Positions 44,102 through 55,920 of a stretch of 64,000 nucleotides of DNA are shown here, piece after piece. How positions within the stretch are numbered: position 1 is the stretch's first letter; the number at the start of each line of letters is the position of its first letter. The DNA is from Lytechinus pictus. Taxonomy: Eukaryota > Echinodermata > Echinoidea > Temnopleuroida > Toxopneustidae. The position numbers and the translations under genes were made by a program. The stretch lies in NCBI RefSeq assembly GCF_037042905.1, contig NC_087252.1, positions 36,993,556 through 37,057,555 on the forward strand, given 5' to 3'. Under the pieces are notes generated by a model that saw only the letters and a program-made list of their open reading frames with translations, was not told the origin of the DNA and made no database searches.

Positions 44102-47100
44102 CATGTTACAGTTCAGATGCAAGGAACAAAAAAATTAAAATACCCTTCATATTCTATGATGGTTCTATTTTGCCAGTTTTAAAAGTTACCAGTTACCTAT
44201 CTATGAAAAGTTTGTAAATTTCATGTTTTCGATTTGTTCATAGATCATACTGAATGATCTGAAGTTGTTCGTAATTGAACTTTTCTGCATCCACAATGTC
44301 TAGTGACCATAAAATCAGGAATTATTGATAGTAGAATTTAAGTCATGCAAATGATGATAATATTTACATGAGGTTTCTTTAGTTTCCCTTTTCATGAGAG
44401 GCCCAATTTTTCTCCAAAATATAATAGAAGTGGTAACAAAATTAACAGCATTATGATGGGCATTTTTCCAAGATGACTTGCTGCATATAAACTGTCACTA
44501 GGTATCATTTGGCTTAAATTTTCTTTCGGTGGTATTAAAACAACCATTTTGTAACGTTTTTCAAGTTACATTTAACTATTGAAGCTGCGTTAGATATGTT
44601 AGATCAATGTTGCCTTCTGTTAAGGATAACATGTCCCCCCCCAAAAAAAAAAAAAAAAAAAAAAAATTACATCATGTTTTGTTATTTTTCACGTTGGGTG
44701 ACAAGAACAAGTAAAAGAATCTTTTATGAAGTAGATGCCAGAGGATGTAAAGGCACAGTAATAAATATTCAGAAGCAAGATCTAAATTGCTTTCTTTTGT
44801 TTATGAATGCAATATTTTGTAGCATTGTGACAGGCTACTGAGACGTGCTGGGTGGGTCATTAAGCTGTTACGTGCTGCTTTGCGAAAGCCTGGTGATCCT
44901 TTCTGAGTCACTAAATCAACACCACTTAAAAATGGATGTATATCATTTACCACAAGAAAGGATCACCAGCCGTTCATAAAGTCGCTCGTAAAGAAAGACC
45001 AGGGTCCCGTAGCGCAAAGGTTAACGATTAATCGTACACTTGATTTTCACGATTGATTGTACGTTGTAGTCAATGGAATCGATCGTAGAACATTGCTAAG
45101 TTTTGTGCTACGAGCCCCAGATTTATGAACATTTCACGCGTTACCCTGGTAGTTGTGATTGATCCACGTCATCTCAAATATGGAAAGCCATGGCCGTTTA
45201 AATTTTCTCATGACTGAATAAATTCATGATGTGTCATTGGTTAAGTCAATCATTGGTGGGTGCTTTAAAGTTCATAATTAGACGAATAAAACGGTGACGT
45301 TCATTGCTTTCCATACAAAGGGACTGATTGGATCAACGTCAACTAATGATAATACGGGAACCTTAAGATGGTTTCATTTCATTTGGGAAGACAATTGTTG
45401 AAAAATTCACCTTCTCGTCTTGCCCATACCCTGTTTGCATGGGATCCATAATTTTGCTAAATGATAACTCTATAAAATATAGAATGACTTGTGTTGGTCA
45501 TGTTGGCAAAGAGTACCTTAATGTGTGTGAGTGAGTGAAAATATTATGATGGAGAAAAATGTGAGATATAGCAAACGGGAGAAAACATAGAGAGGGGGGG
45601 GGGGGTGGGCGGGTCTTGTGGGGGATCTGTGGCATGGCCGTACGCAGATTTTTTTTTTTGTCGGGGTGGGGGGGGGGGGGCAAGCATAAATGTTTTTGAA
45701 GAAACTCAAAAGTGAGGGAGCAAAGCCACGAGCTTGTCATGTGTGTGGGGGCCTTTTTTTCAGAAGTGAATGAAGAATTGCATGCAGTTTTGGTGAATCT
45801 TGTGAACAATATCATTTTAAAAATGTAAGTTTTCCTTTTTTTTTTTTTTTTTTTTTTTTGGTGGGGGGGGGGGGGGTAGGGAGAACTCCCTATCCCTCCC
45901 ACCCCCTACATAAGCGTACGTCCATGGTTGGTTGTAACGGGAGTCTACGGGACAGGTGGTGCACATACGATTAGGATTTCGAAAGAGCAACAGTAGTAAA
46001 TTCAGTGTAATCTAATGATTTGTAAAAAAAAAAAAAAAAAAAATATGCAGCGAGGAAAGTTTTAAGCGTGAGCATGGTGAGAGGGAGGAAAATGTGAAGT
46101 ACAATGGTATGAAAAAAAAGAAAGGTACAAAATGGGGGAGAGGGGAACAAAAGAAAAATGATAGTGTATAAAGGATGTGAATACAGAGATCTGCAGGTAC
46201 ATGTATCCTTGTTAGTTAGGCATCTTCATCCCCATTATCTCTTCGCCCTATCAGACCACTCTCTTCTCTCGCTCTCTATTTCCCCTCTCTATTTTGTCTT
46301 TCTCGTTTTCTCCGCTCATTCCTTCCACGCTTTCTTCCCTTCATTCTCCTCTCTATTTTCTCACTCGCTCTGTCCACTATTTTTCTTATTCTCTTTCTAT
46401 GTCTCGTCTATTCAATTTCGCCCCCCCCCCCTATTGTCCTTCTCTCCCCTCTCTCTATCCTTATTCTCTTTTGCTCTTTTTATGGTCCATCGCCATCTTT
46501 CATTGTCCTTCTCTCTCTCTCTCTGCAAATATATTACCAGAATAGGCCTACGAACTAAAAAAACAGACCTCTCAAAAATATCGTCGGAATATCAATTTCG
46601 ATATTAGTATACGTTAATTTCTTTATTCTGCTGCGATGCAGTAAATAATATTCATAAACAAAACTATACAAATAAAAACATAATGTCATGCAATTGTGTT
46701 AAAAATAGTACAGAATAGATGCATTTTAACACGAATCTATTTTGCTATAAAGAATAAAAGTAATCATCACAGTTGTATAATAATTATGAAAAAATATATA
46801 TTTTCTATCTTAGGGGTATACATTGTACTTCTTTGTATAATTTTAAGAAAAATGCATTAAAGACCTTTTATCTTTGTAGAAAGAAATATCCAAATAATGA
46901 GTTTTAAAATACTTTACCAGCTGGGAGCTGCTTTTGTAAAATCAGGGGAACTTTTTTTTTAATTAATGTAATTCTGCACTAAAACCATCAAAAATAAAAA
47001 TAGATTTTTTTATTGATTACCCCCCCCCCCCCCAAATATGCCAAAAGGAATAATTTGATAGGATATTCATGATATTAGGAAATGGTGAGTACGATGAGAC

Positions 47101-47477
47101 GTTACTAGAGATGAATCACACTTTTGACAAAGATCCACCTACCTACTGTTGTATACAAATATTGATAAACATTGCGTTTCTTTTTCTTAGTTTACGTCCA
47201 CTAGAATTTTCTTAAATTTTAGATAAATGTGACCAAAAATTTGCAATAAAACAAATTTAGATTGGTTTATGTTACATTTTAAGATCTACCAACAGTCTTT
47301 ATCATTATCATTACGCATCCTCGTGATTCGATGAAGAAAATGTTTCATATTTACTTTCTGCTCGATAACCGCCATTTCACGGTGTAGGGATCAAGTTTCA
47401 GTTATCCTTTTCACACACACATAGTTACAAGATGTTAGAATGCCATCCATCACATAACAGCTTGATTTCTTCATAAC
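44102..47477. other. Intergenic repeats between lysozyme and HSP70
   Basis: No gene is seen. Contents: an A-run near 44643-44666, a foldback with GTGATCCTTTCT arms (about 44880-44970), a GTCCCGTAGCG MITE (45008-45117, flanks CCAGG/CCAGA), a GTTGTGATTGATCC foldback (about 45145-45360), G- and T-runs (45595-45885), and pyrimidine-rich DNA (46205-46530). Confidence 0.55.
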
Positions 47478-47483
47478 TTTATT
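47478..47483 (-). promoter_or_regulatory. Poly(A) signal AATAAA for HSP70
   Basis: It lies 218 nt past the stop codon on the minus strand, implying a 3' UTR of about 235 nt. Confidence 0.6.
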
Positions 47484-47700
47484 AATTTTTTTTTATTCAC
47501 GTAATGGTTGCCTACATCCGTCTCTGCGAATTAAGACGCCCCAAAAGAGGTTCCCCAAAGTAGGTCAGATCCTCATGAGTACACTTGCCCCCTTTGCCCT
47601 CTTGATCCAAAGTACCGGCCAATTAGCTTTAAATTTCGCAAGCAATGAACCATGCTTCTATCAGCAATGACAGCCATGCAGGACAGTTCAATGCGTAACA

Positions 47701-49420
47701 TTAATCGACCTCTTCGACACGTGGCCCTTCAGATTGCTGCCCTCCGGGTGCCCCACCTCCGCTACCTTGATGAAGCTTCGCCATGATGGGGGAACACTTC
47801 TTCTGCAACTCCTCCATCTTAAAGTTAAACTCATCCTTCTCGGCCAGCGAGTTGCTTTCCAGCCACTGGACAGTGTCTTCGACAGCCTTGAGGATTGTCT
47901 GTTTGTCTTCTGGAGATAGCTTGCCTTCGATGGCAGGATCATTGACGGTGGATTTCATACTGAAAGCATAGCTCTCCAGTTGGTTCCGAGCGGAGACACG
48001 ATCATATTGAGCTTCGTCTTCAGCTTTGTACTTCTCGGCATCGTTGACCATCCTGTCAATGTCTGCCTTGGACAGCCTACCCTTGTCGTTGGTGATAGTG
48101 ATTTTGTTTGTACGACCAGTACTCTCATCCTTGGCTGTGACGTTGAGGATGCCATTAGCATCAATGTCGTATGTGATCTCGATTTTAGGGACGCCTCGCG
48201 GTGCGGGAGGGATTCCAGAGAGTTGGAAGTTGCCAAGGAGGTTGTTGTCTTTGGTCATGGAGCGTTCTCCTTCATAGACCTGGATACTGACTGCGCTTTG
48301 GTTATCTGCGTAGGTTGTGAAGGTCTGCTGAGCTTTGGTTGGGATGCGGGTATTGCGTTCAATCAGTTTGGTCATTACACCACCAGCGGTCTCGATTCCC
48401 AGAGACAATGGGGCAACATCCACCAAAAGTACATCTTTGACCTCAGAACTCTGGTCACCTGACAGGATAGCAGCCTGAACTGCTGCACCATAGGCAACAG
48501 CCTCGTCTGGGTTGATGGACTTGTTCAGTTCTTTTCCATTCAGGTAATCCTGCAGCAGTTTCTGAATCTTCGGGATCCGTGTGGACCCACCGACCAAGAC
48601 CACAGTGTTGATCTGAATTTTGTCAAGTTTGGCATCTACTATGGCGCGTTCGACCGGATCAAGGCACTTTCTGAACATATCCGAGCAGAGCTCTTCAAAT
48701 CTTGCCCGGGTCACACTGGTGTAAAAATCAATACCTTCGTAGAGGGAGTCTACCTCAATACTTGCCTGGGTACTGCTAGAAAGAGTGCGTTTTGCACGTT
48801 CCGCAGCGGTACGCAACCGCCTCAAAGCTCTGGCGTTTCCACGAATATCCTTCTTGTTCTTCCTCTTAAACTCCTCAACAAGATGATTAACCATTCGGTT
48901 GTCGAAGTCCTCCCCGCCAAGATGAGTATCGCCAGCAGTTGACTTGACTTCAAAGATACCCTCATCGATAGCCAAGATAGAAACATCAAAGGTTCCACCA
49001 CCAAGGTCGAAGATCAGAACGTTCTGCTCACCGCGGAGCTTTTTGTCTAAACCGTATGCCAGAGCGGCAGCGGTAGGCTCATTGATGATACGCAGGACGT
49101 TCAGGCCAGCAATCTTACCCGCGTCTTTGGTTGCGGTTCGCTGAGAATCGTTAAAGTAAGCCGGGACGGTTATAACCGCGTCGTTGATCTTGTAACCGAG
49201 GTACGCTTCAGCGGTCTCCCTCATCTTCGTAAGGACCATAGAGCTGATTTCTTCTGGAGCGAAGCGCTTCGTCTCTCCCATGTATTCCGCCTGCAGCATA
49301 GGTTTGCCGCCATTGTTGTAGACCGTAAAAGGCCAGTGCTTCATGTCTGATTGCACAGCTGCATCATCGTAACGACGTCCGATCAGTCGCTTGGCGTCGA
49401 ATATTGTGTTTTTAGGATTC
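47701..49420 (-). CDS. hsp70: Heat shock protein 70, cytosolic type, exon 2
   Basis: The exon encodes 572 residues plus the completion of a Met codon split by the intron. Joined to exon 1 (52045-52226) it gives 633 aa, slightly shorter than a typical 640-650 aa cytosolic HSP70 because the Gly/Met-rich tail is brief. Seen directly: the second family signature [14 protein letters not shown], the third [14 protein letters not shown], linker region [13 protein letters not shown], a substrate-binding domain, and a C-terminal EEVD that binds TPR co-chaperones and marks cytosolic/nuclear forms. The GPTIEEVD tail of many relatives reads GPRVEEVD here. The protein is an ATP-driven chaperone working with J-proteins. 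The intron in the coding region hints at a cognate gene, but inducibility cannot be read from this. The frame is intact and probably functional. Confidence 0.97.
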
Positions 49421-50559
49421 CTGTAAGTACAATTGGAACGATAAATCAACAATGAGCATCTAAAATAAGAACAGGTTAATCACAGCAGCAGTTTCGTAAC
49501 TGAAAAAATCAAATCAATAGTTCGATGTAGTTTCATCATTGAATTACACCAAAGAATATCAGGAGGAAATGAATTTAAAAAAAATGAAACCTGACCCCAA
49601 ATGCCGAGAAGTTATTTCACTTTTCGTACATAATAATGTCTCCGTGGTCTTGTCTTGTTTTCAAGAAGGAAAGATGGACAGCATGTGTATGAAGACTTTG
49701 ATCATCTCAGGAGATTAAGTAACATCATCAGATATCAATTTGATGAAAGAGGGACAGAGGTCAGAGATTATTTCATTTGTCATTTTCCTTAATAACAGGG
49801 GGTATAAATAAATGAATGAATACATAAATATATCAATTAATTAATTAATCAACAGATAAATAAATGTAAACGATCCAGGTAATGCCTCTGTCGGATTGGG
49901 AAAACACAAAATTAAGAAAGATCATGTAGAAATTTCTTTGAGAAATATTCCAAGATAATTTAGACAATATAGTTGAATGGTTTTAAACAATACCCATTTT
50001 AAAATCCATCCCCTTGAATAATTTGAACAGGCTAAACTGACTGGTATTTGGTTTATTGAAAAGCATTTCGATTTTATGATGACTCCACATGGCTTATAAT
50101 CAATACAGTATACTTGATGTGGGGGAGTTGGTATGTTAATTCAAAATTACTTCGGCCGGGTGCCCCCCCAACGAAATTCCACGGACCCCCATCATCCCCA
50201 TGCCTGTCTTCTAAGCAAAATCTTTGCTATGCCCTTTGCGCCCCCCCCCCCCCCCCCATCCTTCACCCGGCAGTATTGGCACGCTAAGAATGTGGTCGTG
50301 TCTGTCATGAATACGCTGGACCTCTGAACAATACGCGATCTATTACATTCTACTCCTATTATTGAATGTGAATTATGTACTCACGAATCATAGGGCATGG
50401 GGTTGAGGCAGTTTCTTAATTGGTAATCTGATCGATCTAGATATCATCGTGCTTTTTTTAGTAGTGACTTTTAATAGTCTGTCTGGGATATCCTGGGCCA
50501 ATTTTCCGAAGAAAAGATTTGACTTTATATCAGTAGGCTATGTGTCCTTGAAGAGCATC

Positions 50560-51108
50560 CTCATCATCATCCCCGCATACATCCACCGCTATCATTATCA
50601 CTTCTGTCATCACCACCTCCAACATCATCATCACCGTCACCACCATCATCATAATATCACCACCATTCGTCATCATCATCGTCACCACCACCATCATCTT
50701 CATCACAATCACTTCCAACACCACCAAGATCAGCAGCATCACTATCGTCACCATCAACACCACTACCATCATCTTTACCATCAGCTTTATCACCGCCATT
50801 ATCGTCATCATCACCACCATCAGCAGCAGCATCACTATCATCACCATGATGATGATGATGATGATGATGGGTTCTTGTATAGCGCCGGTATCCGCCTCAG
50901 CTGGGCGCTCATGGCGCTTGCTCAAAAATAGGAAATATCTCACAAATTTCAATGTCTTTAAACAGTGCTTAGGATCATCATTCAGTTCAAGTACTGTCCT
51001 AGTAATCATCAACCATCAATCACCATCATCAACATCACCACCATCATCAACATCACCACCATCACCACCATCACCATCATCATCATCATCACCACCATCA
51101 TCATCATG
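50560..51108. repeat. (CAT/CAC)n trinucleotide tracts
   Basis: Two imperfect CAT/CAC arrays (50560-50868, then 51008-51108) are separated by non-repeat DNA. A (GAT)n run at about 50845-50869 closes the first. Confidence 0.85.
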
Positions 51109-51166
51109 GCGATCCTTATCAACATCACCACTCCCAACTCTATTACCTCACCCCAACCCAACAACC

Positions 51167-51409
51167 ACACTGTAAAAACTGTGGTGTTAAAACTGACACC
51201 AGTTGGTGTTAATAGAGGACCACACCCTGAGGTGTTAAAATAACACCCTAGAGATTGAACATAACACCAAAGAGTGTAAATGTAACAACCATAGGTGTTG
51301 TAATAACACCTATAGGTGTAAAACTAACACCACCAATTTAACACCGGTGTAAAATAACTGGTGTGGTCCTCTATGTACACCGGTTAACACCACAGTTTTT
51401 GCTGTGTGC
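51167..51409. mobile_element. Foldback MITE with ACACTGTAAAAACTGTGGTGTT ends
   Basis: The termini are CACTGTAAAAACTGTGGTGT and its complement near 51385-51405. GGTGTTAA/TTAACACC motifs occur more than ten times. It is the second member of the family at 28498-28763. Confidence 0.8.
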
Positions 51410-52044
51410 ACTCCAATAGCTCCACATCACCACAATCATCACCTCCATTCGCATACTATGCTGGAAGATGTACAGTGCGTCCCAAAAAATAGGAAACCGG
51501 GATTCCCACATCTCTTTTTCTTCAAAGGCAAATTAATTATGATATTTCATTTACTACATCTTCATACAATTCAATTATTCCTCTACACTTTCATACCTAA
51601 TATGCGACGAACACTTGTCTTTACGCATTCATGAGCAAGGCGGGTTTGACATTTTAATGTCAAAATCATGTTGCGCAGAAAAATTGAACAAGATTGGTTC
51701 GTGATACGACAACCGTTCTTATTCGAGGATTGGCTCATTAACATTTCTTTTGTATTCTTTGGTAAAGTTCCTCCCACTGATCCCTGAAATGGGAGTGGAT
51801 TCAGATTAACATCTGAGTTTCTGCGGAAATTGTTTCTAATAGGCCTTAATATTTATTGTTTGTAATCTGGCATGCGTGAATGATTTACTAAGCTGTTTGT
51901 CAAAAATTAAAGATGAGATTCCACTTTTACCATAAATATCAAATTCATAGTAAAAACAAATGTGATAATTGTGAAATCTATCTCTGAGAGAGGGTTGCCT
52001 TTTTTTGTGGGACGAACTGTATATATCTCAGTTGCTATACTCAC

Positions 52045-52226
52045 ATTGCAACTTGGTTCTTCGCCGCATCTCCGATCAACCTCTCCGTATCGGTGAAAGC
52101 CACGTAACTGGGCGTGGTTCTGTTACCTTGGTCATTGGCGATGATCTCCACCCTTCCGTTCTGAAACACACCCACACAGGAGTACGTGGTTCCTAGATCA
52201 ATACCGATCGCTTTCGGGTTTGACAT
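52045..52226 (-). CDS. hsp70: Heat shock protein 70, cytosolic type, exon 1
   Basis: The ATG at 52226 starts [20 protein letters not shown], including the first HSP70 signature IDLGTTYS at residues 9-16. The exon has 60 codons plus two bases and ends at GTGAGT. AT plus G of exon 2 restores Met in the conserved NQVAMNPKN. A pyrimidine-rich acceptor (CCCTTTTCAG) lies 31 nt upstream of the ATG, so a 5' UTR intron is likely, as in vertebrate cognate HSP70 genes. Confidence 0.97.
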
Positions 52227-52256
52227 CCTTGACCCTCTTATGTGAACCCCTTATCT
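52227..52256 (-). other. HSP70 5' UTR segment after a probable UTR intron
   Basis: Thirty bases between the acceptor CCCTTTTCAG and the ATG. There is no upstream ATG within them. Confidence 0.5.
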
Positions 52257-53471
52257 CTGAAAAGGGAAAAGTTTTGACAGTTTGTGGTTTTGACAGTTTG
52301 TTGTTCAAATAAGTTTCACGCTGTTACCATGGTTACAAAATGCATAAAGTAGGCCTATTGTCCTATTTATTCGCACTGTCTGCTCTGAACAGTTTGTAGT
52401 CTGGTTGGGCGTTGCGAAAAACCTACATCCAATTCCAAATCAACGGTGAGTTCCAAAACCAAACACATTAAAGTCCCAATAAATAACCAAACAAAATTTT
52501 AGCTCGCTCGCTTTGCTGCTCTCGCAGCTTTTAGGAAAGTTGTACCATATCTGGCCTGCACATTTTTTTGGCAATTTTATCAATGTTTTTTACTATATAG
52601 TTCAGTTTCAAATCAATTCACATTCATTCGGCATAACATAGTAGTCGGCAGTCTTCGTATTTTCAGTACATGTTCATTTTATTTTTTGAAAAATCATTTT
52701 TTTCTAACCAAATCAACCCTTTTCTGCAACATGTTAAAATAATAGAGGAGAACTCTTGACATTGCATCCAGAGGCAATGTTGTGATATTTAAATAAAAAT
52801 AAGTATGCTGTATAGGGGACGCATTAGGATAGAAATATATTGTCCACGGCGGCCTGCATTTGCATATTAATGAGTCAGAAAGAAGAGGATTGAGGGTATT
52901 TGAATTCCAGTCCATCGTGATTTAGCCGTGAACCAGAGTGGCCTGGTGGTTAAGTCGCTGCCCGGAAAGCAGTAGATGGCAGGTTCGAATCCCACTGGCT
53001 CCATTTTTTTCTGACTTATGATTTTCTTTACAGATCGAGCATACGATCTTAAACACATAGGAGTAATGCCGAAATTTGTTTACAAATTATAATTTCCTCC
53101 TATTAAAAGCCTCTTTATTTACCAAAATTTACAAGTAACAAAAATGTAAACAAATTATCCTTACCTTCGATTATAGGCCTGCAAAATGATCAAATATTGC
53201 TTGTGTAAATTCCTTTTTATTCCCACGGAACAAACAACAGCAAATAATTATGTTGAATGCGTTTCTTTATCTCTCAAAAAAATTTCTCCCCTTGTTCGAT
53301 GGGCAGTACGAAATCTGTCTTTCGAAAAATAAAATGCCTCCTCTTAAATGATGATGTGGGACTGTGAACGCCCTGCTGCGATCTTCTCAGACTCAGCCTG
53401 AATGGATGTTGAAGTTAATCTCTTTGCTAGATGCTAGTTTACAAACTAAAGAACGACAAGAATGCTTGCTC
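52257..53471. other. Probable HSP70 5' UTR intron/upstream DNA
   Basis: AT-rich, with CTCGCTCGCTTTGCTGCTCTCGC near 52503 and a tRNA-like SINE near 52930-53005. No coding exon is seen. Confidence 0.45.
52928..53005 (+). repeat. tRNA-derived SINE head (Ser-like anticodon arm)
   Basis: A-box TGGCCTGGTGG, a 5-bp anticodon stem around GGA, and B-box GGTTCGAATCC are present, followed by a T-run. The T stem is mismatched and the acceptor ends do not pair, so this is a tRNA-derived repeat rather than a working tRNA gene. Confidence 0.65.
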
Positions 53472-53509
53472 TATATATTACTCCCCGCAGTCTCATTCGA
53501 GATCATTCT
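53472..53509 (-). promoter_or_regulatory. Candidate HSP70 core promoter: TATA box and heat-shock element
   Basis: On the minus strand TAATATATAG (RC of 53471-53480) lies about 15 bp downstream of a three-pentamer heat-shock element (53495-53509, TTC-GAT-TTC in plus orientation: two perfect pentamers and one with a mismatch). Transcription would start near 53440 and splice into the 5' UTR segment. No ideal donor is obvious, so this stays a candidate. Confidence 0.35.
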
Positions 53510-54172
53510 CCGGCCCGCCCGGGCTGGCATCTATTTATGATGCCATCCGTAATCTGACGGTGCAGTGATTCATACGAAGGCATTAATATAGAAAAGCGAC
53601 AAAGGGAAATGGCGTAGCGACGCATCGTAAGATAGGGAGGTCGGGCCCATTAAGAATCCCACCCACCCTCCCCTTAAAGATAAATTCCAGTTTTGGTAAC
53701 GATCTCAAAATGAATTTTTACAGAATCTAATATAATGACCACCCAAGTGTCTGTTTGTATGAATAAAAAATATGGGCCAAAGGATTCTGGAAGAAATTAT
53801 GTAATTGCTGAGAAATAAGCAAAATAAGCGCGGATTCGGTCACTTCCGTCGGGTCTTTATTCTAGGAATAATAATACACTGTCCCACGTGTGCCTATCTG
53901 TGTTGGTGATCCTCAGTGTGAACATTTTTCAGCATAGATTTCAAGATTTCACAAAGTTCAGTTTATGTAACTGTACCAGATCTAGATCTTCGATGATATA
54001 CTGACAATTAAGCCTGGTTTTACAGACTTTCTCATGAAATCAGTGTTTACTGCAACTACTGGCATTTCTCTTTAAACAAATACAATAACTCCATATTTTC
54101 ATTAATTTACGCCTACGATGAGCACGGGGTAAGACGAAAGGCTGATTAAATCTCATGAAGACGACTTATTAA
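53510..54172. other. Intergenic DNA upstream of HSP70
   Basis: A GC-rich CCGGCCCGCCCGGGC block lies at 53510-53524. A TTCTGGAA dyad at 53785-53792 is too short to call a heat-shock element. No gene is seen. Confidence 0.45.
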
Positions 54173-54944
54173 AGGCCAAGTCCACCCCAGAAAAATGTTA
54201 ATTAGAATCAATAATGAAAAATCAAACAAGCATAACGCTGAAAATTTCATCAAAATCGGATGTAAAATAAGAATGTTATGACATTTTAAAGTTGTGCTTA
54301 TTTTTCACAAAACACTATATACACTATATACACTGTTCAGTGATTTGCAAATGTGAGAGTCGATGATGTTCCTCACTCACTATTTATTTTGTTTCTTATT
54401 GTTTGAATTATACAATATTTCAATTCTTACAGATTTGTCAATGAGGACCTTCTTAACTGAACCATAAAGTGTTTAAACAATGGTAATTTCACATATTCAG
54501 GGAGGAATAAAACTTTTCTTCACAGGACAATGAGGAGAAAATTAGAATATTTCATATTTCAGATAATAAACTACAAAAGGAATAGTGAGTGAGTGACGTC
54601 ATCAGTTCCCTCATTTGCACACAGACCAGGTGGGCGTTTCATGAAAAGACTTGTCGGACGTTTTATCCGACAAGTCCCATTTTATCCGACAGTTACCATA
54701 GGAACAATGCCTCCCAGCCAATCAGAATCATGGAAAGATGTCAGATCTGACAACTTGTCGGACAAAAATATTGATGAAACGCTCCCCAGGATGTGCATAC
54801 AACTGTTTTGTGAAATTAAGCGAAATTTTAAAATGTCATAACTTTCTTATTTTACTTCCGATTTTGATGAAATTTTCAATATTATACTTGTTGAATTTTT
54901 CTCTTTTTATTCAAATCAACTTTTTGTTGGGGTGGACTTGTCCT
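54173..54944. mobile_element. Kolobok-like foldback element with a nested MITE
   Basis: TTAA flanks at 54169-54172 and 54945-54948. The ends are AGGCCAAGTCCACCCCAG and GGGGTGGACTTGTCCT. The MITE at about 54631-54785 (TGGGCGTTTCATG, GATGAAACGCTCC; duplication CCAGG at 54626-54630 and 54786-54790) is inserted at the position that is empty in 58947-59517. Confidence 0.9.
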
Positions 54945-55448
54945 TTAAAGAGAAAAGGCATTTGTTGTATATCTTCAAAACTGCCCCAAACGCAACATCA
55001 TTTTTTTCTGACCCCACCCCCATATGTTTATGGTGGTTGTAGTGGTGATGGTGGTAGTGCTAGTGGTGGTAAAGGTGTTGGAGGGGTGATGGTAGGGGTG
55101 GAGGTGGTGCTGGTAGAGGTTGTGGTGATGTTGATGAATAGTGGTGGTGGTGTTGATGGTGGTGGTATAGTGGTGATGATGGTGGTGATGATGATGGAAA
55201 AAAGGAGGACGACGAGGAAGATCAAAGGGGAATGTTGATAATAATGATAAAATTATGTCACTGATACTAGCAAAAGAAAAATGGCTATTATCGCAGAGGA
55301 AAGAGTGCGGGATGTAAATAAGTAACAATGCACTCACGCTTTAGCCCACTAGCCATTCACACTAAACATTATTCCTGGGTAAAAGCCTTGCTTACACCAA
55401 CAAATCTGAATCTAAACCAACAGGAGCTCTGTCATTGATATAATAGAT
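54945..55448. repeat. (GGT/GAT)n trinucleotide tract and flanks
   Basis: An imperfect GGTGGTGAT array covers about 55030-55195. Frames across it are repetitive. Nothing else is recognised. Confidence 0.75.
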
Positions 55449-55920
55449 TATTCGCAATCACTATGCAAACGCTTTCTACAACACACCGGTTCCTTTGAAA
55501 ATGTGAGTCAAATGACAATGGACAGCTGAGAGGTTCAAGGTTGGTGGACTGGGACAGCAGATCGTCCGAACATTCGGACCTGACGAGAAATTGCAAATAT
55601 TGCCAGGGCGACACTAGTCTACAAATGTAGACCCACATCTGCAGTGTGTGTACCTCAGCTGATTCAACGAGTCTGCATAGCAGACTAGGTCTACTGAGGC
55701 TGCAGAAGTGGCTCGCTTCGCTCGCCCTTTCAGGCTGGTTTGCTTCGCAAACCAGTTGCAGATCCCACTTCACGAGCCATTCAGAGTCTGCATAGCAGAC
55801 TAGGGCGACACTGGTGTTTTGATTCATCGATGTTCGACAAAAGTAAGTCTGTTATTGAAAGGGTTTTGACAAAAGATTTATTTGTGTTGTAGAAAGCGTC
55901 TGCATAGTGATTGCGAAAAT
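55449..55920. mobile_element. Foldback element with CGCAATCACTATGCA ends
   Basis: CGCAATCACTATGCAAACGC and its complement GCGTCTGCATAGTGATTGCG define the ends, followed inside by TTTCTACAACACA/TGTGTTGTAGAAA. TCTGCATAGCAGACTAG is repeated internally near 55670 and 55788. The 131-codon minus-strand frame across it has no family features. Confidence 0.75.

Larger units (their letters stand above)
49421..52044. other. HSP70 coding intron with simple repeats and a MITE
   Basis: Donor GTGAGT (RC of 52039-52044) and acceptor TTGTACTTACAG bound the 2624-nt intron. It holds AATAAATG-type tracts (49806-49865), a C-run (50241-50258), (CAT/CAC)n tracts at 50560-50868 and 51008-51108, and a MITE at 51167-51409. 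Histidine/serine-rich frames over the trinucleotide tracts are not genes. Confidence 0.75.

Noticed and set aside
45498-45902. 134-codon Pro/His-rich minus-strand frame
   Set aside because: It is created by G- and T-homopolymer runs.
46158-46607. 149-codon plus-strand Ser/Phe/Leu-rich frame
   Set aside because: It is the translation of a pyrimidine-rich tract without any domain or conserved pattern.
47980-48462. 160-codon plus-strand frame opposite HSP70
   Set aside because: It is a shadow of the conserved HSP70 coding exon on the minus strand.
50449-51243. Long His/Ser/Thr-rich open frames on both strands
   Set aside because: They are translations of CAT/CAC trinucleotide arrays inside the HSP70 intron, open on both strands because of the repeat.
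53785-53792. TTCTGGAA as a heat-shock element
   Set aside because: Only two pentamers, over 1.5 kb from the start codon; expected by chance in this much DNA.
55432-55827. 131-codon minus-strand open frame
   Set aside because: It lies within a foldback element (55449-55920), has no domain, and its Cys/Leu/Ser pattern comes from TCTGCATAGCAGACT repeats.
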